Of a DNA stretch of 14,938 bases, positions 1 to 6,307 are shown in pieces. The stretch spans positions 19,336 to 34,273 of the forward strand of contig DNGI01000243.1 in assembly GCA_003486645.1 (NCBI GenBank), written 5' to 3'. Every line of letters begins with the position of its first letter. The first letter of the stretch is position 1. Both the position numbers and the translations under genes were made by a program. The notes under the pieces were generated by a model. The model was not told where the DNA came from. It did not search any database and saw nothing but the letters and a program-made list of their open reading frames with translations. Source of the DNA: Cyanobacteria bacterium UBA11370 (lineage in GTDB: Bacteria > Cyanobacteriota > Cyanobacteriia > Cyanobacteriales > Coleofasciculaceae).

Positions 1-72
1 GATACCCAATTTAAAGGCGTGACCGCTTATAAGTTTGGAGAATATAGCTGTTTACTGATCAGTGATCACTGA
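1..72 (+). CDS. possible C-terminal tail of a truncated gene
   Basis: Frame 1 is open from the window edge to a TGA at 70-72 and reads DTQFKGVTAYKFGEYSCLLI followed by SDH. The composition looks protein-like, and the frame would converge on xisI, whose stop codon abuts it. With only 23 codons an open frame by chance is quite possible, so this is weak. The last codons lie inside the ACTGATCAGT/AGTGATCACT palindromic repeat, so if the gene is real its final residues were supplied by repeat DNA. No family is recognised. Confidence 0.25.
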   Translation, partial: DTQFKGVTAYKFGEYSCLLISDH

Positions 73-79
73 TTACTGA
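54..79. repeat. tandem ACTGATCAGT-type palindromic repeat
   Basis: Two overlapping perfect 10-nt palindromes, ACTGATCAGT (54-63) and AGTGATCACT (61-70), are followed by the related TTACTGA. The 14-mer TCACTGATTACTGA at 66-79 recurs at 6350-6363 in the 3' end of dacB, and a shorter relative, TGATCACTGA, lies at 876-885. All three sit at gene ends, as short dispersed cyanobacterial repeats commonly do. They may act as structural or termination signals; that is inference. Confidence 0.5.
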
Positions 80-414
80 ACTGCAAATTCAGTATAAGGG
101 CGAATTTCCGGCGGATGGAAGGCGAGGACAATACGTTCTTTAGGAATGCCTGCGGCAACTAAGTCATTAGCGATACCGTCTTCTGTGCCGTCTCGATGAA
201 TCCAAATTTTATCATTGATGATTTCAATGTGAACTAGACAACCATGTACTCGTTGGTCGTTTTTCCAGCCTAGTGTTATCAGAAGATAATTATTGTCATC
301 TTTACTGATGATAAAACGTCGCTCTAAATCGCCATAAGAATAAGGAATATTGTAATATTCCTGCAAAACTCTTGAAATAATTTTGCGATGTTCGTCTACG
401 TCTAAGCTATCCAT
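73..414 (-). CDS. xisI: XisI family protein (fdxN element excision controlling factor-like)
   Basis: This 113-aa protein matches the XisI family in length and content. It has an N-terminal helix with HRKIISRVLQEYY (residues 9-21), a central LLITLGW strand (44-50), the family-typical IWIHRDGTEDGIANDLVAAG (70-89), and the C-terminal LAFHPPEIRPYTEFAVQ. XisI was named for its role in excision of the fdxN element in Anabaena, but most cyanobacterial copies are unlinked to nif genes and their biochemical role is not settled. The start is supported by GAGGAG nine bases upstream. The gene overlaps the end of xisH by 13 bp, which indicates an operon and translational coupling. No excisable element or recombinase is visible nearby, so a dedicated excision role here is doubtful. 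A severed second copy of its 3' end lies at 879-1022. Confidence 0.9.
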   Translation of the reverse strand: MDSLDVDEHRKIISRVLQEYYNIPYSYGDLERRFIISKDDNNYLLITLGWKNDQRVHGCLVHIEIINDKIWIHRDGTEDGIANDLVAAGIPKERIVLAFHPPEIRPYTEFAVQ

Positions 415-818
415 TTGACAATCTCCTCTATTTTAGGGTTAAAAACAATTAATTTTAAATTATTTTTTATTAAGATCAGCTTACCAAGAGGTTCAGAAAA
501 AATATCTTTAAATGCTTTTTCAGAAATGGCTAGATATAAATGTCTATCAACTTCTGTTTCTTCTAAAATATTTTTGTAAACAATGTATTGTCCAATTGCT
601 TTTTCTAAATCGTTCATTTGAGAAGCCCCCGTAAAACTTTTAATTTCAACAGCTATTTTTTGTTCACTTTTTTGAGCAGCGATTAGTTTTTTTGCACCCA
701 AATCAACAAATAAATCTTTTGGTCCATATTCTATAGTGAGGGGATCGTTGGTAATTGTCCAGCCATCTTTGATGAGAGCGTTTTTTACTGTGTCGTGGTA
801 GATGTCTTTAGCTGGCAT
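402..818 (-). CDS. xisH: XisH family protein, predicted PD-(D/E)XK nuclease-fold
   Basis: This 138-aa protein is the usual XisH length and opens with the family-typical MPAKDIYHDTVKNALIKDGW. A nuclease-like motif set is visible: Asp39 in DLFVDLGA, Glu58-x-Lys60 in IAVEIKSF, and a QxxxY pattern at Gln77-Tyr81 (QYIVY). This is the arrangement of RecB-like PD-(D/E)XK enzymes, with all key residues intact. Activity and target are unknown; the nuclease reading is inferred from these motifs. It is the first gene of a two-gene minus-strand operon, with xisI beginning inside its last codons. No strong Shine-Dalgarno precedes the ATG. The coding strand is AT-rich, with long T and A runs, compared with the metabolic genes further right, and there is no HIP1 site, which fits horizontal acquisition. 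Confidence 0.88.
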   Translation of the reverse strand: MPAKDIYHDTVKNALIKDGWTITNDPLTIEYGPKDLFVDLGAKKLIAAQKSEQKIAVEIKSFTGASQMNDLEKAIGQYIVYKNILEETEVDRHLYLAISEKAFKDIFSEPLGKLILIKNNLKLIVFNPKIEEIVKWIA

Positions 819-878
819 TTTCTGGAAGTAATAAGTTTTGGGGGGTATCTACTTCAGGAGAGAACGTAGGATAACTGA

Positions 879-1022
879 TCACTGAACCGCCAATTCAGTG
901 TAAGGGCGAATTTCGGGTGGATGGAAGGCAAGGACAATACGTTCTTTAGGAATACCTGCGGCAACTAAGTCGTTAGCGATACCGTCTTCTGTGCCGTCTC
1001 GATGAATCCAAATTTTATCATT
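879..1022 (-). pseudogene. truncated second xisI, last 47 codons only
   Basis: The minus strand encodes the last 47 residues of XisI (equivalent to 67-113, from NDKIWIHRDG to ELAVQ) and ends in its own TGA. Over 141 nt it differs from the intact xisI at eight positions by my count. Seven are silent and the eighth changes Phe110 to Leu. That pattern suggests both copies were under purifying selection before this one lost its first 66 codons, rather than this being a fresh duplication. The homology stops at 1022, six bases past the Uma2 stop codon (1029-1031). The fragment is in the same frame as Uma2, so Uma2 - TAG - XisI tail is one interrupted reading frame. No start codon of its own is apparent. 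Confidence 0.9.
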
Positions 1023-1028
1023 ACTGTC

Positions 1029-1610
1029 CTAACTCCCAAAAACTACCTGCAAATCCAGTACAAATCCAGGTAAAACCTCTTCCCCTGATAAACTCACAGG
1101 CGACTCTAAAACCTCTACCTCTCGATTCTGCCGATAAATCTCAACCCTTTTATTCTTCGCATCAATTAACCACCCCAAACGCAAACCATTTGCTAAATAT
1201 TCCTGCATTTTTTGGCGTAAAGGTTCCATATTGTCACTCTTAGAACGCAATTCAATCACAAAATCAGGACACAGTGGCGGAAATGTTTCCTGTTGTTCGG
1301 GTGTCAATGCCTCCCATCGTTCTTGACTCACCCAAGCCGCATCCGGTGAACGATCCGCACCATTGGGAAGCCGAAACGCTGTCGAAGAGTCAAAAGCAAC
1401 CCCTAATTTTGCTTGGCGGTTCCATGCCTGAAGCTGAAAAGCTATATCAATATTGCGTTTTCCTGTTTCTCCCCCAGTAGGTGGCATAATGATTAATTCT
1501 CCTGTAGCCGTTCGTTCAAGTTGCACATCTCGATTAGCAGTAGCAAGTTCCTCAAACTGCTCCTGAGTAACTTTTAGAGTTTCTGGGATAATAATTGGAA
1601 TCATGTTCAT
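1029..1610 (-). CDS. Uma2 family endonuclease-like protein (DUF820)
   Basis: This 193-aa protein is a normal Uma2 length. The family signatures run in order: an N-terminal helix (VTQEQFEELA, 14-23), GELIIMPPTGGETGKRN (37-53), SPDAAWVS with Asp90, CPDFVIELRSKSD with Glu120, and MQEYLANGLRLGWLID (135-150), ending in LPGFVLDLQ. Uma2 proteins have a restriction-endonuclease-like fold and are strongly expanded in cyanobacteria. The physiological substrate is unknown. Asp90 and Glu120 are present, but Arg122 replaces the Lys of a classic ExK motif. Either the ATG at 1610 or the one at 1604 could be the start; neither has a clear Shine-Dalgarno. Its 3' end abuts the xisI fragment in the same frame. 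Confidence 0.9.
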   Translation of the reverse strand: MNMIPIIIPETLKVTQEQFEELATANRDVQLERTATGELIIMPPTGGETGKRNIDIAFQLQAWNRQAKLGVAFDSSTAFRLPNGADRSPDAAWVSQERWEALTPEQQETFPPLCPDFVIELRSKSDNMEPLRQKMQEYLANGLRLGWLIDAKNKRVEIYRQNREVEVLESPVSLSGEEVLPGFVLDLQVVFGS

Positions 1611-1792
1611 AGTTTACTAATATCAATTACTTAAATGTCTCCTACGGATGATGACACTCCAGACACTCCAAAGGAGTCTGATGTAGAGAGTAGCGTGTCG
1701 CAAAAAGGCGAGGAAAACGATATTATCTCACTAAACCGAGATTGCACGCTAACTGGACTTGAGGATGCGATCGCCTGGTGCAATCAATCAGC

Positions 1793-1829
1793 AACAATAA
1801 ATAAAGGCAGAAGAAACTTTTCTTCTACC
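1793..1829 (-). terminator. Rho-independent terminator of tRNA-Arg
   Basis: On the minus strand, just downstream of the tRNA, GGTAGAAGAA and TTCTTCTGCC form a 9-bp stem with one internal mismatch and a 4-nt AAGT loop. It is followed by the T-rich TTTATTTATTGTT. Position and T-tail fit an intrinsic terminator, although the stem is low in GC. Confidence 0.65.
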
Positions 1830-1837
1830 TTCTAAAA

Positions 1838-1911
1838 CGGGCTAGGAGGGATTCGAACCCCCGACACCGTGGTCCGTAGCCACGTGCTCTAGTCCACTGA
1901 GCTACAAGCCC
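1838..1911 (-). tRNA. trnR: tRNA-Arg (anticodon ACG)
   Basis: The minus strand folds as a 74-nt cloverleaf. The acceptor arms are GGGCTTG and CTAGCCC, with one U-U mismatch, and the discriminator is G. The D stem is GCTC/GAGC. The anticodon stem is CGTGG/CCACG around loop CTACGGA, giving anticodon ACG. The T arm has the GTTCGAATC loop region. ACG is the tRNA whose A34 is edited to inosine to read CGU, CGC and CGA. CCA is not encoded, since TTT follows the discriminator. A TAAGAT at 1944-1939 is a possible minus-strand -10 box about 28 nt upstream. The gene is monocistronic, divergent from moaC, and followed by its own terminator. Confidence 0.96.
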
Positions 1912-1959
1912 TAGCTCTGTTTAACTCACTAATCGGTTATCTTATCACATCTTGATTTA

Positions 1960-2496
1960 ATGGCGCAAGAATCTTCAGAACCTCAATCGCTGACTCATCT
2001 TGATAGTCAGGGTCAAGCCCAGATGGTCGATGTATCGGGCAAAGAAGCCACTCGCCGCCAAGCTGTCGCCGCCGCGCAAGTCCGGATGTCAGTCGCTACC
2101 TTCGAGGCAATTGAAACGGGCAATACCCCGAAAGGCGATGTATTGGGAACCGCCAGACTAGCTGGAATTATGGCAGCGAAGCAGACCTCCCAACTCATTC
2201 CTTTATGTCATCCCTTGCCGTTGCACAAGGTCGAAGTACAAATAACCCCTGACCCTCAGCTTCCAGGCTATCAGATTCAGGCATCCGTGATCACCAAAGC
2301 CGAAACGGGTGTCGAAATGGAAGCCTTAACAGCCGTTTCCATTGCCGCTCTGACTCTCTACGATATGGCAAAAGCGCTCTCAAAGTCTATCCAGATTGAA
2401 TCCATTCGCCTGTTGAGTAAGACGGGTGGCAAATCCGGAGATTACTGCATTTCGGAAGATGTCGGTTCGACAATTTACAATAAAAATAATTACTAG
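1960..2496 (+). CDS. moaC: cyclic pyranopterin monophosphate synthase MoaC
   Basis: MoaC converts the GTP-derived 3',8-cyclo intermediate made by MoaA into cyclic pyranopterin monophosphate, the second step of molybdenum cofactor synthesis. It acts in the cytoplasm and is hexameric in characterised bacteria. The 178-aa protein shows QMVDVSGK (21-28), [18 protein letters not shown] (59-76), the active-site [10 protein letters not shown] (79-88), [20 protein letters not shown] (116-135) and the terminal TGGKSGD (155-161). The conserved DMxK pair is Asp135/Lys138, and Lys58 is also present. It is slightly longer than usual at both ends, with a short N-terminal extension and about 17 extra C-terminal residues rich in Asn and Ser. 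No Shine-Dalgarno precedes the ATG. No other moa genes are in the window. Confidence 0.96.
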   Translation: MAQESSEPQSLTHLDSQGQAQMVDVSGKEATRRQAVAAAQVRMSVATFEAIETGNTPKGDVLGTARLAGIMAAKQTSQLIPLCHPLPLHKVEVQITPDPQLPGYQIQASVITKAETGVEMEALTAVSIAALTLYDMAKALSKSIQIESIRLLSKTGGKSGDYCISEDVGSTIYNKNNY

Positions 2497-2521
2497 TTGT
2501 GTGGTGTTCGTCGTTTGTAGG

Positions 2522-2562
2522 ACAACCAACAACCAATAACCAACAACCAACAACCAACAACA
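2522..2562. repeat. CCAACAA heptamer short tandem repeat
   Basis: About five near-perfect copies of a 7-nt unit (CCAACAA/CCAATAA) lie between moaC and the 2TM gene, ending five bases before the latter's ATG. The unit recurs in the same orientation at the right edge of the window (about 14918-14938). Short tandem heptamers are a known feature of filamentous cyanobacterial genomes. The array occupies the position where the ribosome binding site of the next gene should be. Confidence 0.8.
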
Positions 2563-2566
2563 CCCT

Positions 2567-2833
2567 ATGCCTCCTCGTTGGCCTCGCAAACCTGACCGAC
2601 GTGATCCAGACTACCGTCGCCTCGATGACCGAATGAATTTTGCTGTTCATGTCGGAATTTTTGGTCTTTGTAACTCTGGTCTGTGGTTCTTTCGCACTCT
2701 ACAGTATGCCGAATGGTCTTGGGCGTACTGGGTGACAGGGATCTGGGGGTTAGTCTTGGTGACACACGCGGTTTATATTTTTGCGATCGCTGACTATTCT
2801 CCCTCACCTGCCCAAGATAAATCGATGGATTAA
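2567..2833 (+). CDS. 2TM domain-containing small membrane protein
   Basis: This 88-aa protein has a very basic N-terminus (about residues 3-22, with repeated Arg and Pro) and then two hydrophobic segments, about 24-43 (NFAVHVGIFGLCNSGLWFFR) and 52-74 (WVTGIWGLVLVTHAVYIFAI), joined by a short loop. It ends in a short polar tail. The RRLDDRMNFAVHVGIFG start and the Trp-rich second helix resemble the 2TM domain family, whose function is not known. A HIP1 site lies in the second helix. The start immediately follows the CCAACAA array and has no Shine-Dalgarno. The positive N-terminus suggests it stays on the cytoplasmic side. Confidence 0.75.
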   Translation: MPPRWPRKPDRRDPDYRRLDDRMNFAVHVGIFGLCNSGLWFFRTLQYAEWSWAYWVTGIWGLVLVTHAVYIFAIADYSPSPAQDKSMD

Positions 2834-2914
2834 GGTGTTCGGTATTAGGAAAGCCCTAAAACCTCAAACTTTAACTCCACTGTGCATCAAGCCCAATAGA
2901 AATTTTTAAGTCCT

Positions 2915-3223
2915 ATGGCTAACCTCAACACGACAGAAGCAATTGAAGCCCTCGCTGCTGATATTGGCGAAAATATTTATATTGATGTTGCTAAGTGGCA
3001 TCTCTACTTACAAGATGCCCATCTACATACTCTTTTGGCAGAACGTATCTATCCACTACTGAGTAACGATACTCTGGAAGAAGACCAGGTATTACGAATT
3101 CTTCAAAGCATTCCGGTTAAACTAGGCGGTGGCAAACGGGAAGTCCCTCTAGCAGATTTATTGCCGATGCAATGTCAGGTGAATTTAATGGATCTCTTAG
3201 AAGAGTTTCAGCGTAAGATGTAG
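2915..3223 (+). CDS. DUF3181 family protein
   Basis: This 102-aa soluble protein matches the cyanobacterial DUF3181 family over its full length. Features are IEALAADIGENIYIDVAKWH (9-28), the DAHLHTLLAERIYPLL helix (34-49), and the ending IPVKLGGGKREVPLADLLP with CQVNLMDLLEEFQRKM. It is acidic, mostly helical by composition, and has no signal peptide or membrane segment. The function of the family is unknown. Its conservation across cyanobacteria suggests a lineage-specific housekeeping role; that is inference. The gene is 81 bp downstream of the 2TM gene on the same strand and is followed by a good intrinsic terminator, so it closes this transcription unit. Confidence 0.88.
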   Translation: MANLNTTEAIEALAADIGENIYIDVAKWHLYLQDAHLHTLLAERIYPLLSNDTLEEDQVLRILQSIPVKLGGGKREVPLADLLPMQCQVNLMDLLEEFQRKM

Positions 3224-3227
3224 ATTT

Positions 3228-3257
3228 GTCAGTTGTTGTAGGTGACTCTCAACTGAC
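3228..3257 (+). other. perfect 8-bp inverted repeat downstream of the DUF3181 gene
   Basis: GTCAGTTG (3228-3235) and CAACTGAC (3250-3257) are perfect reverse complements around a 14-nt loop and begin five bases after the stop codon. No T-tract follows. It may protect the mRNA 3' end or be a dispersed palindrome; the true terminator appears to be the next hairpin. Confidence 0.4.
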
Positions 3258-3289
3258 CACTTACAAAGGACAAAATTTATAAATACTTT

Positions 3290-3330
3290 TGGTCATTAGT
3301 TTTTAGTCAAGGATTAGTGACCATTTTTTT
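3290..3330 (+). terminator. Rho-independent terminator after the DUF3181 gene
   Basis: TGGTCATTAG (3290-3299) pairs with TTAGTGACCA (3314-3323) in a 10-bp stem with two G-U wobbles and a 14-nt loop. Seven consecutive T follow directly (3324-3330). Orientation and position fit the end of the moaC/2TM/DUF3181 side. Confidence 0.7.
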
Positions 3331-3644
3331 ATTCCTTCAATACCCTCTGTACATCCTGCCTTGGTAGCGGTAGGGTGTAGGCATTGTTCGTTGCATCAAG
3401 TCAGATCGGAGGGATTAGAGATGAAGGATAAGAGATAAATATTCTATTTTACCGAAATGATACCGAGTTGCGCTTTATGAGATAATTCTCAAATTTAAAT
3501 GTGTTTTACCTTAAAGCCTGCTTTACTCCTGACTCCTGAATTCTGTTGCAGGTTTGACTGCAACTTGGTTTGAGAACTGCTATGAGAGGCAATCAAAGAC
3601 TTTACCAGAAGGATGCACTAAGGTATTATTCCAGTCTACCGATT
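3331..3644. other. intergenic region with a palindrome and no clear gene
   Basis: No convincing coding sequence is seen up to the conserved-looking start at 3645. The main structure is a perfect 7-bp inverted repeat, GTTGCAG/CTGCAAC (3545-3551 and 3558-3564, 6-nt loop), about 80 bp upstream of that start, which could be a repressor site. A weaker pairing of ATACCCT (about 3340) with AGGGTGT (about 3374) could form another hairpin. If the small protein begins at TTG 3570 or ATG 3582, the last part of this region is coding. Confidence 0.35.
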
Positions 3645-3887
3645 ATGAAGCACCACTGGATTAAATTTATTCATGAGCGAAATACTTATGTGGTGGATCT
3701 CAACCACATCAGCAGCTTTGCTTGTGCTAACAACGGTCGGTTGATGTTTTGGTTGCCTGATGGTAAGGGTTGGATTGTCATTCATCCAAAAACCAATCCT
3801 GATGCTTATCAACAAATTTTAGATTATCTTGAAAAAACCGCTGGGCAATCTTTTTGTTCGGAGTTGAAAGCTAAATTAGTTAGATAG
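3645..3887 (+). CDS. hypothetical small protein, unrecognised family
   Basis: From ATG 3645 this gives 80 aa beginning MKHHWIKFIHERNTYVVDLN. The pattern is a run of short strands (WIKFIHE, TYVVDL, ISSFACA, GRLMFWLPDGKGWIVIHP) followed by a C-terminal helix (PDAYQQILDYLEKTAGQSF), which suggests a compact sheet-plus-helix domain with no signal or membrane segment. The frame extends upstream to TTG 3570 and ATG 3582, the latter with GAG at good spacing, which would add 21-25 residues of less domain-like sequence. I prefer 3645 because the fold-like pattern starts there. I recognise no function. It is a lone gene between the DUF3181 terminator and acs. Confidence 0.6.
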   Translation: MKHHWIKFIHERNTYVVDLNHISSFACANNGRLMFWLPDGKGWIVIHPKTNPDAYQQILDYLEKTAGQSFCSELKAKLVR

Positions 3888-4011
3888 TTGTTTAGTGGCT
3901 ACGGACTAAGGACTAAGACAAAACATTAAACTTAACGAAACTAAAAATTATTTTGGGTAAATCTGCCTTCAGAATATTCTTCAGTAACAACGGTTGATTA
4001 GAGCAAAAATT

Positions 4012-5982
4012 ATGTCTCAGCCCACAATAGAATCCATTCTGCAAGAAAAACGCCTATTCTCCCCTCCCTCGGAGTTCTCGCAAAACGCTCATATCAAGAG
4101 TCTAGACGACTACCAAAAACTCTACGACCAAGCTAAAGCCGATCCCCAGAAGTTTTGGGCAGATTTAGCTGAACAGGAATTGCACTGGTTCCAAAAGTGG
4201 GACACGGTACTCGATTGGCAACCCCCCTTTGCCAAATGGTTTGTCGGCGGCAAGATTAATATTTCTTACAATTGCCTTGACAGACACCTCACAACCTGGC
4301 GCAAAAATAAGGCGGCATTGATTTGGGAAGGCGAACCCGGAGACTCTCGCACCCTAACCTATGCCCAATTGCACCGAGAAGTCTGCCAGTTTGCCAATGT
4401 ACTGAAACAGCTAGGCGTGAAAAAAGGCGATCGCATCGGCATCTATATGCCCATGATCCCCGAAGCGGCGATTGCGATGCTAGCCTGTGCCCGAATTGGT
4501 GCGCCTCATACGGTGGTATTTGGTGGATTTAGTGCCGAAGCCTTGCGCGATCGCTTAATTGATGGTCAAGCGAAGTTAGTTGTTACCGCTGATGGGGGTT
4601 GGCGAAAAGATGCGATCGTTCCCCTCAAAGACCAAGTAGATAAAGCTTTAGCTAATAATGCGGTTCCAACCGTTACCGATGTTCTCGTTGTCAAACGCAC
4701 GGGTCAAGATATCCCCATGGAACCCGGACGCGACCATTGGTGGCATGAACTACAAGCTGGCGTTTCTGCCGATTGCCCTGCCGAACCGATGGACAGTGAG
4801 GATATGTTATTTATTCTCTACACAAGTGGCAGTACTGGCAAGCCGAAAGGCGTGGTTCACACCACAGGAGGTTATAACCTCTACACCCACATGACGACTA
4901 AATGGATTTTTGACCTGCAAGATACCGATGTCTACTGGTGTACCGCTGATGTAGGTTGGATTACGGGTCACAGTTATATTGTTTATGGTCCATTATCCAA
5001 TGGCGCAACCAGTTTAATGTATGAAGGTGCGCCTCGTGCCTCTAATCCTGGTTGTTTTTGGGATGTGATTGAAAAATACGGGGTTAACATCTTCTATACT
5101 GCCCCAACAGCGATTCGGGCATTTATCAAAATGGGTGAACAGCATCCTAACGCCCGAAATATGTCCTCATTGCGTTTGCTGGGAACTGTCGGCGAACCCA
5201 TTAATCCGGAAGCGTGGATGTGGTATTACCGAGTGATTGGTGGTGAACGTTGTCCGATTGTGGATACCTGGTGGCAAACGGAAACTGGGGGTGTAATGAT
5301 TACTCCGTTACCAGGCGCAACTCCCACTAAACCCGGTTCTGCCACTCGTCCCTTCCCCGGAATTCTCGCGGATGTGGTGGATTTGGACGGTAATGCAGTT
5401 GGAGATAATCAGGGGGGATATTTAATTGTAAAACACCCTTGGCCTGGAATGATGCGTACCGTTTATGGCGATCCGGATCGCTTCCGTCGCACCTATTGGG
5501 AACATATTGCACCGAAAGATGGGCAATACTTATATTTTGCTGGAGATGGTGCTAGAAGGGATGAAGATGGGTACTTCTGGGTGATGGGTCGGGTTGATGA
5601 TGTGATTAACGTTGCTGGACACCGCCTAGGTACAATGGAGGTGGAATCGGCATTAGTGTCTCACCCGGCGGTAGCAGAAGCAGCGGTAGTGGGGAAACCC
5701 GATGAAGTCAAAGGCGAAGAAGTCTGTGCCTTTGTTACGTTGGAAGGTTCCTATGAAGCGAGTGAACAACTCGCTAAAGAACTGAAGCAACACGTCGTTA
5801 ATGAAATTGGTGCGATCGCACGTCCAGGAGAAATCCGCTTTACGGATGCAATGCCCAAGACGCGATCGGGTAAAATTATGCGGCGGTTGTTGCGGAATCT
5901 AGCGGCAGGTCAAGAGGTTGTGGGAGATACTTCGACCTTAGAAGATCGCGGTGTTTTGGATAAATTACGTGGAGGGGCTTAA
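4012..5982 (+). CDS. acs: acetyl-CoA synthetase (acetate-CoA ligase, AMP-forming)
   Basis: Acs activates acetate with ATP to acetyl-AMP and then transfers it to CoA, feeding acetyl-CoA to lipid synthesis and central metabolism in the cytoplasm. The 656-aa length matches the family. The N-terminal Acs domain (about 30-90, [20 protein letters not shown]) is followed by the ATP-binding [11 protein letters not shown] (270-280), [20 protein letters not shown] (308-327), [10 protein letters not shown] (418-427, with the Trp that restricts the acyl pocket to short chains), Asp512 in [11 protein letters not shown], the hinge and CoA region [20 protein letters not shown] (526-545), and the C-terminal [11 protein letters not shown]. 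Lys621 there is the catalytic lysine that is reversibly acetylated in Salmonella Acs. I chose ATG 4012 over an in-frame TTG at 3994 because [10 protein letters not shown] is a typical start. The gene is monocistronic and converges on dacB. Confidence 0.97.
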   Translation: MSQPTIESILQEKRLFSPPSEFSQNAHIKSLDDYQKLYDQAKADPQKFWADLAEQELHWFQKWDTVLDWQPPFAKWFVGGKINISYNCLDRHLTTWRKNKAALIWEGEPGDSRTLTYAQLHREVCQFANVLKQLGVKKGDRIGIYMPMIPEAAIAMLACARIGAPHTVVFGGFSAEALRDRLIDGQAKLVVTADGGWRKDAIVPLKDQVDKALANNAVPTVTDVLVVKRTGQDIPMEPGRDHWWHELQAGVSADCPAEPMDSEDMLFILYTSGSTGKPKGVVHTTGGYNLYTHMTTKWIFDLQDTDVYWCTADVGWITGHSYIVYGPLSNGATSLMYEGAPRASNPGCFWDVIEKYGVNIFYTAPTAIRAFIKMGEQHPNARNMSSLRLLGTVGEPINPEAWMWYYRVIGGERCPIVDTWWQTETGGVMITPLPGATPTKPGSATRPFPGILADVVDLDGNAVGDNQGGYLIVKHPWPGMMRTVYGDPDRFRRTYWEHIAPKDGQYLYFAGDGARRDEDGYFWVMGRVDDVINVAGHRLGTMEVESALVSHPAVAEAAVVGKPDEVKGEEVCAFVTLEGSYEASEQLAKELKQHVVNEIGAIARPGEIRFTDAMPKTRSGKIMRRLLRNLAAGQEVVGDTSTLEDRGVLDKLRGGA

Positions 5983-5999
5983 TTAAGCCACCGGGAAGT

Positions 6000-6059
6000 C
6001 CCCCGCTATAATCGCTGTGCGCTAAGATCGCCCCGCTTCGCTAACGATTTAGCGGTGGG
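6000..6059 (+). repeat. long imperfect hairpin just after acs
   Basis: CCCCCGCTATAATCG (6000-6014) pairs with CGATTTAGCGGTGGG (6045-6059) to give 14 base pairs with two single-base bulges and a 30-nt loop. It starts 17 bases after the acs stop. A second, shorter hairpin follows: GGAAAAAC (6070-6077) with GTTTTCC (about 6089-6095). No T-run follows either one, so a classic terminator is unlikely. Clustered GC-rich hairpins of this sort resemble ends of IS200/IS605-type elements or their relics in cyanobacteria; that is inference. Confidence 0.5.
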
Positions 6060-6112
6060 ATGAAAGGTGGGAAAAACGGAGGGACGGAGTTTTCCAAGTC
6101 TTCCTGATAGTG

Positions 6113-6221
6113 TTATATGATGTCCGGCAAATCACCCATAATAAAAAGTCTCCCCCTCTCCTTCTCTCCCTCTCTCCCCCTCACTCTTTTTTAGGGTTAT
6201 TCAACCGGACATAATATTACT
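6113..6221 (+). mobile_element. MITE-like element copy 1 with homopyrimidine core
   Basis: This 109-bp sequence is repeated in inverted orientation at 13707-13813. The ends are imperfect inverted repeats: TTATATGATGTCCGG at the left, and AGTAATATTATGTCCGG read inward from the right. The core includes an uninterrupted 34-nt C/T tract (6149-6182), which after a single A continues as CTCTTTTTT to 6192. There is no coding capacity. The element fits a small non-autonomous insertion in the acs-dacB gap. The family is not assigned, and no matching transposase is in the window. Confidence 0.7.
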
Positions 6222-6232
6222 GGGAAATGTAT

Positions 6233-6307
6233 AATAGACCTCTCCAAAAAAGAATCTCAAACCCTTATCCTGTCTAAGCGAAAACCTAATTTCTGGAGAG
6301 GTCTATT
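6233..6307. mobile_element. 75-bp MITE-like inverted-repeat element flanked by TA
   Basis: AATAGACCTCTCCA (6233-6246) and TGGAGAGGTCTATT (6294-6307) are perfect 14-nt reverse complements separated by 47 nt. If the terminal repeat proper begins GACCTCTCC, it is bordered on both sides by TA, the target duplication expected for IS630-type and some IS5-type transposons. The repeats continue imperfectly inward (CCAAAAA against CCAGAAA). The right end is 11 bases from the stop codon of the convergent dacB, so transcripts of dacB and any acs readthrough would contain this hairpin. Confidence 0.65.

Noticed and set aside
73..818. xisHI as evidence for an fdxN-type excisable element
   Set aside because: No nif gene fragment, XisF-type recombinase or attachment-site pair is visible in the window.
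1635..1835. 66-codon plus-strand open frame, acidic N-terminus
   Set aside because: It has no Shine-Dalgarno or family signature, and its last codons run through the terminator hairpin of the opposite-strand tRNA. Probably noncoding.
2013..2198. Minus-strand open frame inside moaC
   Set aside because: It lies entirely antisense to a well-supported gene and shows no independent protein features.
2522..2562. Tandem repeat as a possible CRISPR array
   Set aside because: The period is 7 nt with no spacers, and no cas genes are present.
2380..2807. Three minus-strand open frames across the moaC end, heptamer repeat and 2TM gene
   Set aside because: They translate repeat DNA (runs of LLVVGYW) and the antisense of real genes.
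4323..4894. Plus-strand open frames inside acs in another frame
   Set aside because: They overlap the acetyl-CoA synthetase frame, which has all family motifs.
6000..6096. Hairpins after acs as an intrinsic terminator
   Set aside because: Neither hairpin is followed by a T-tract on the plus strand, so they are recorded only as a structured repeat.
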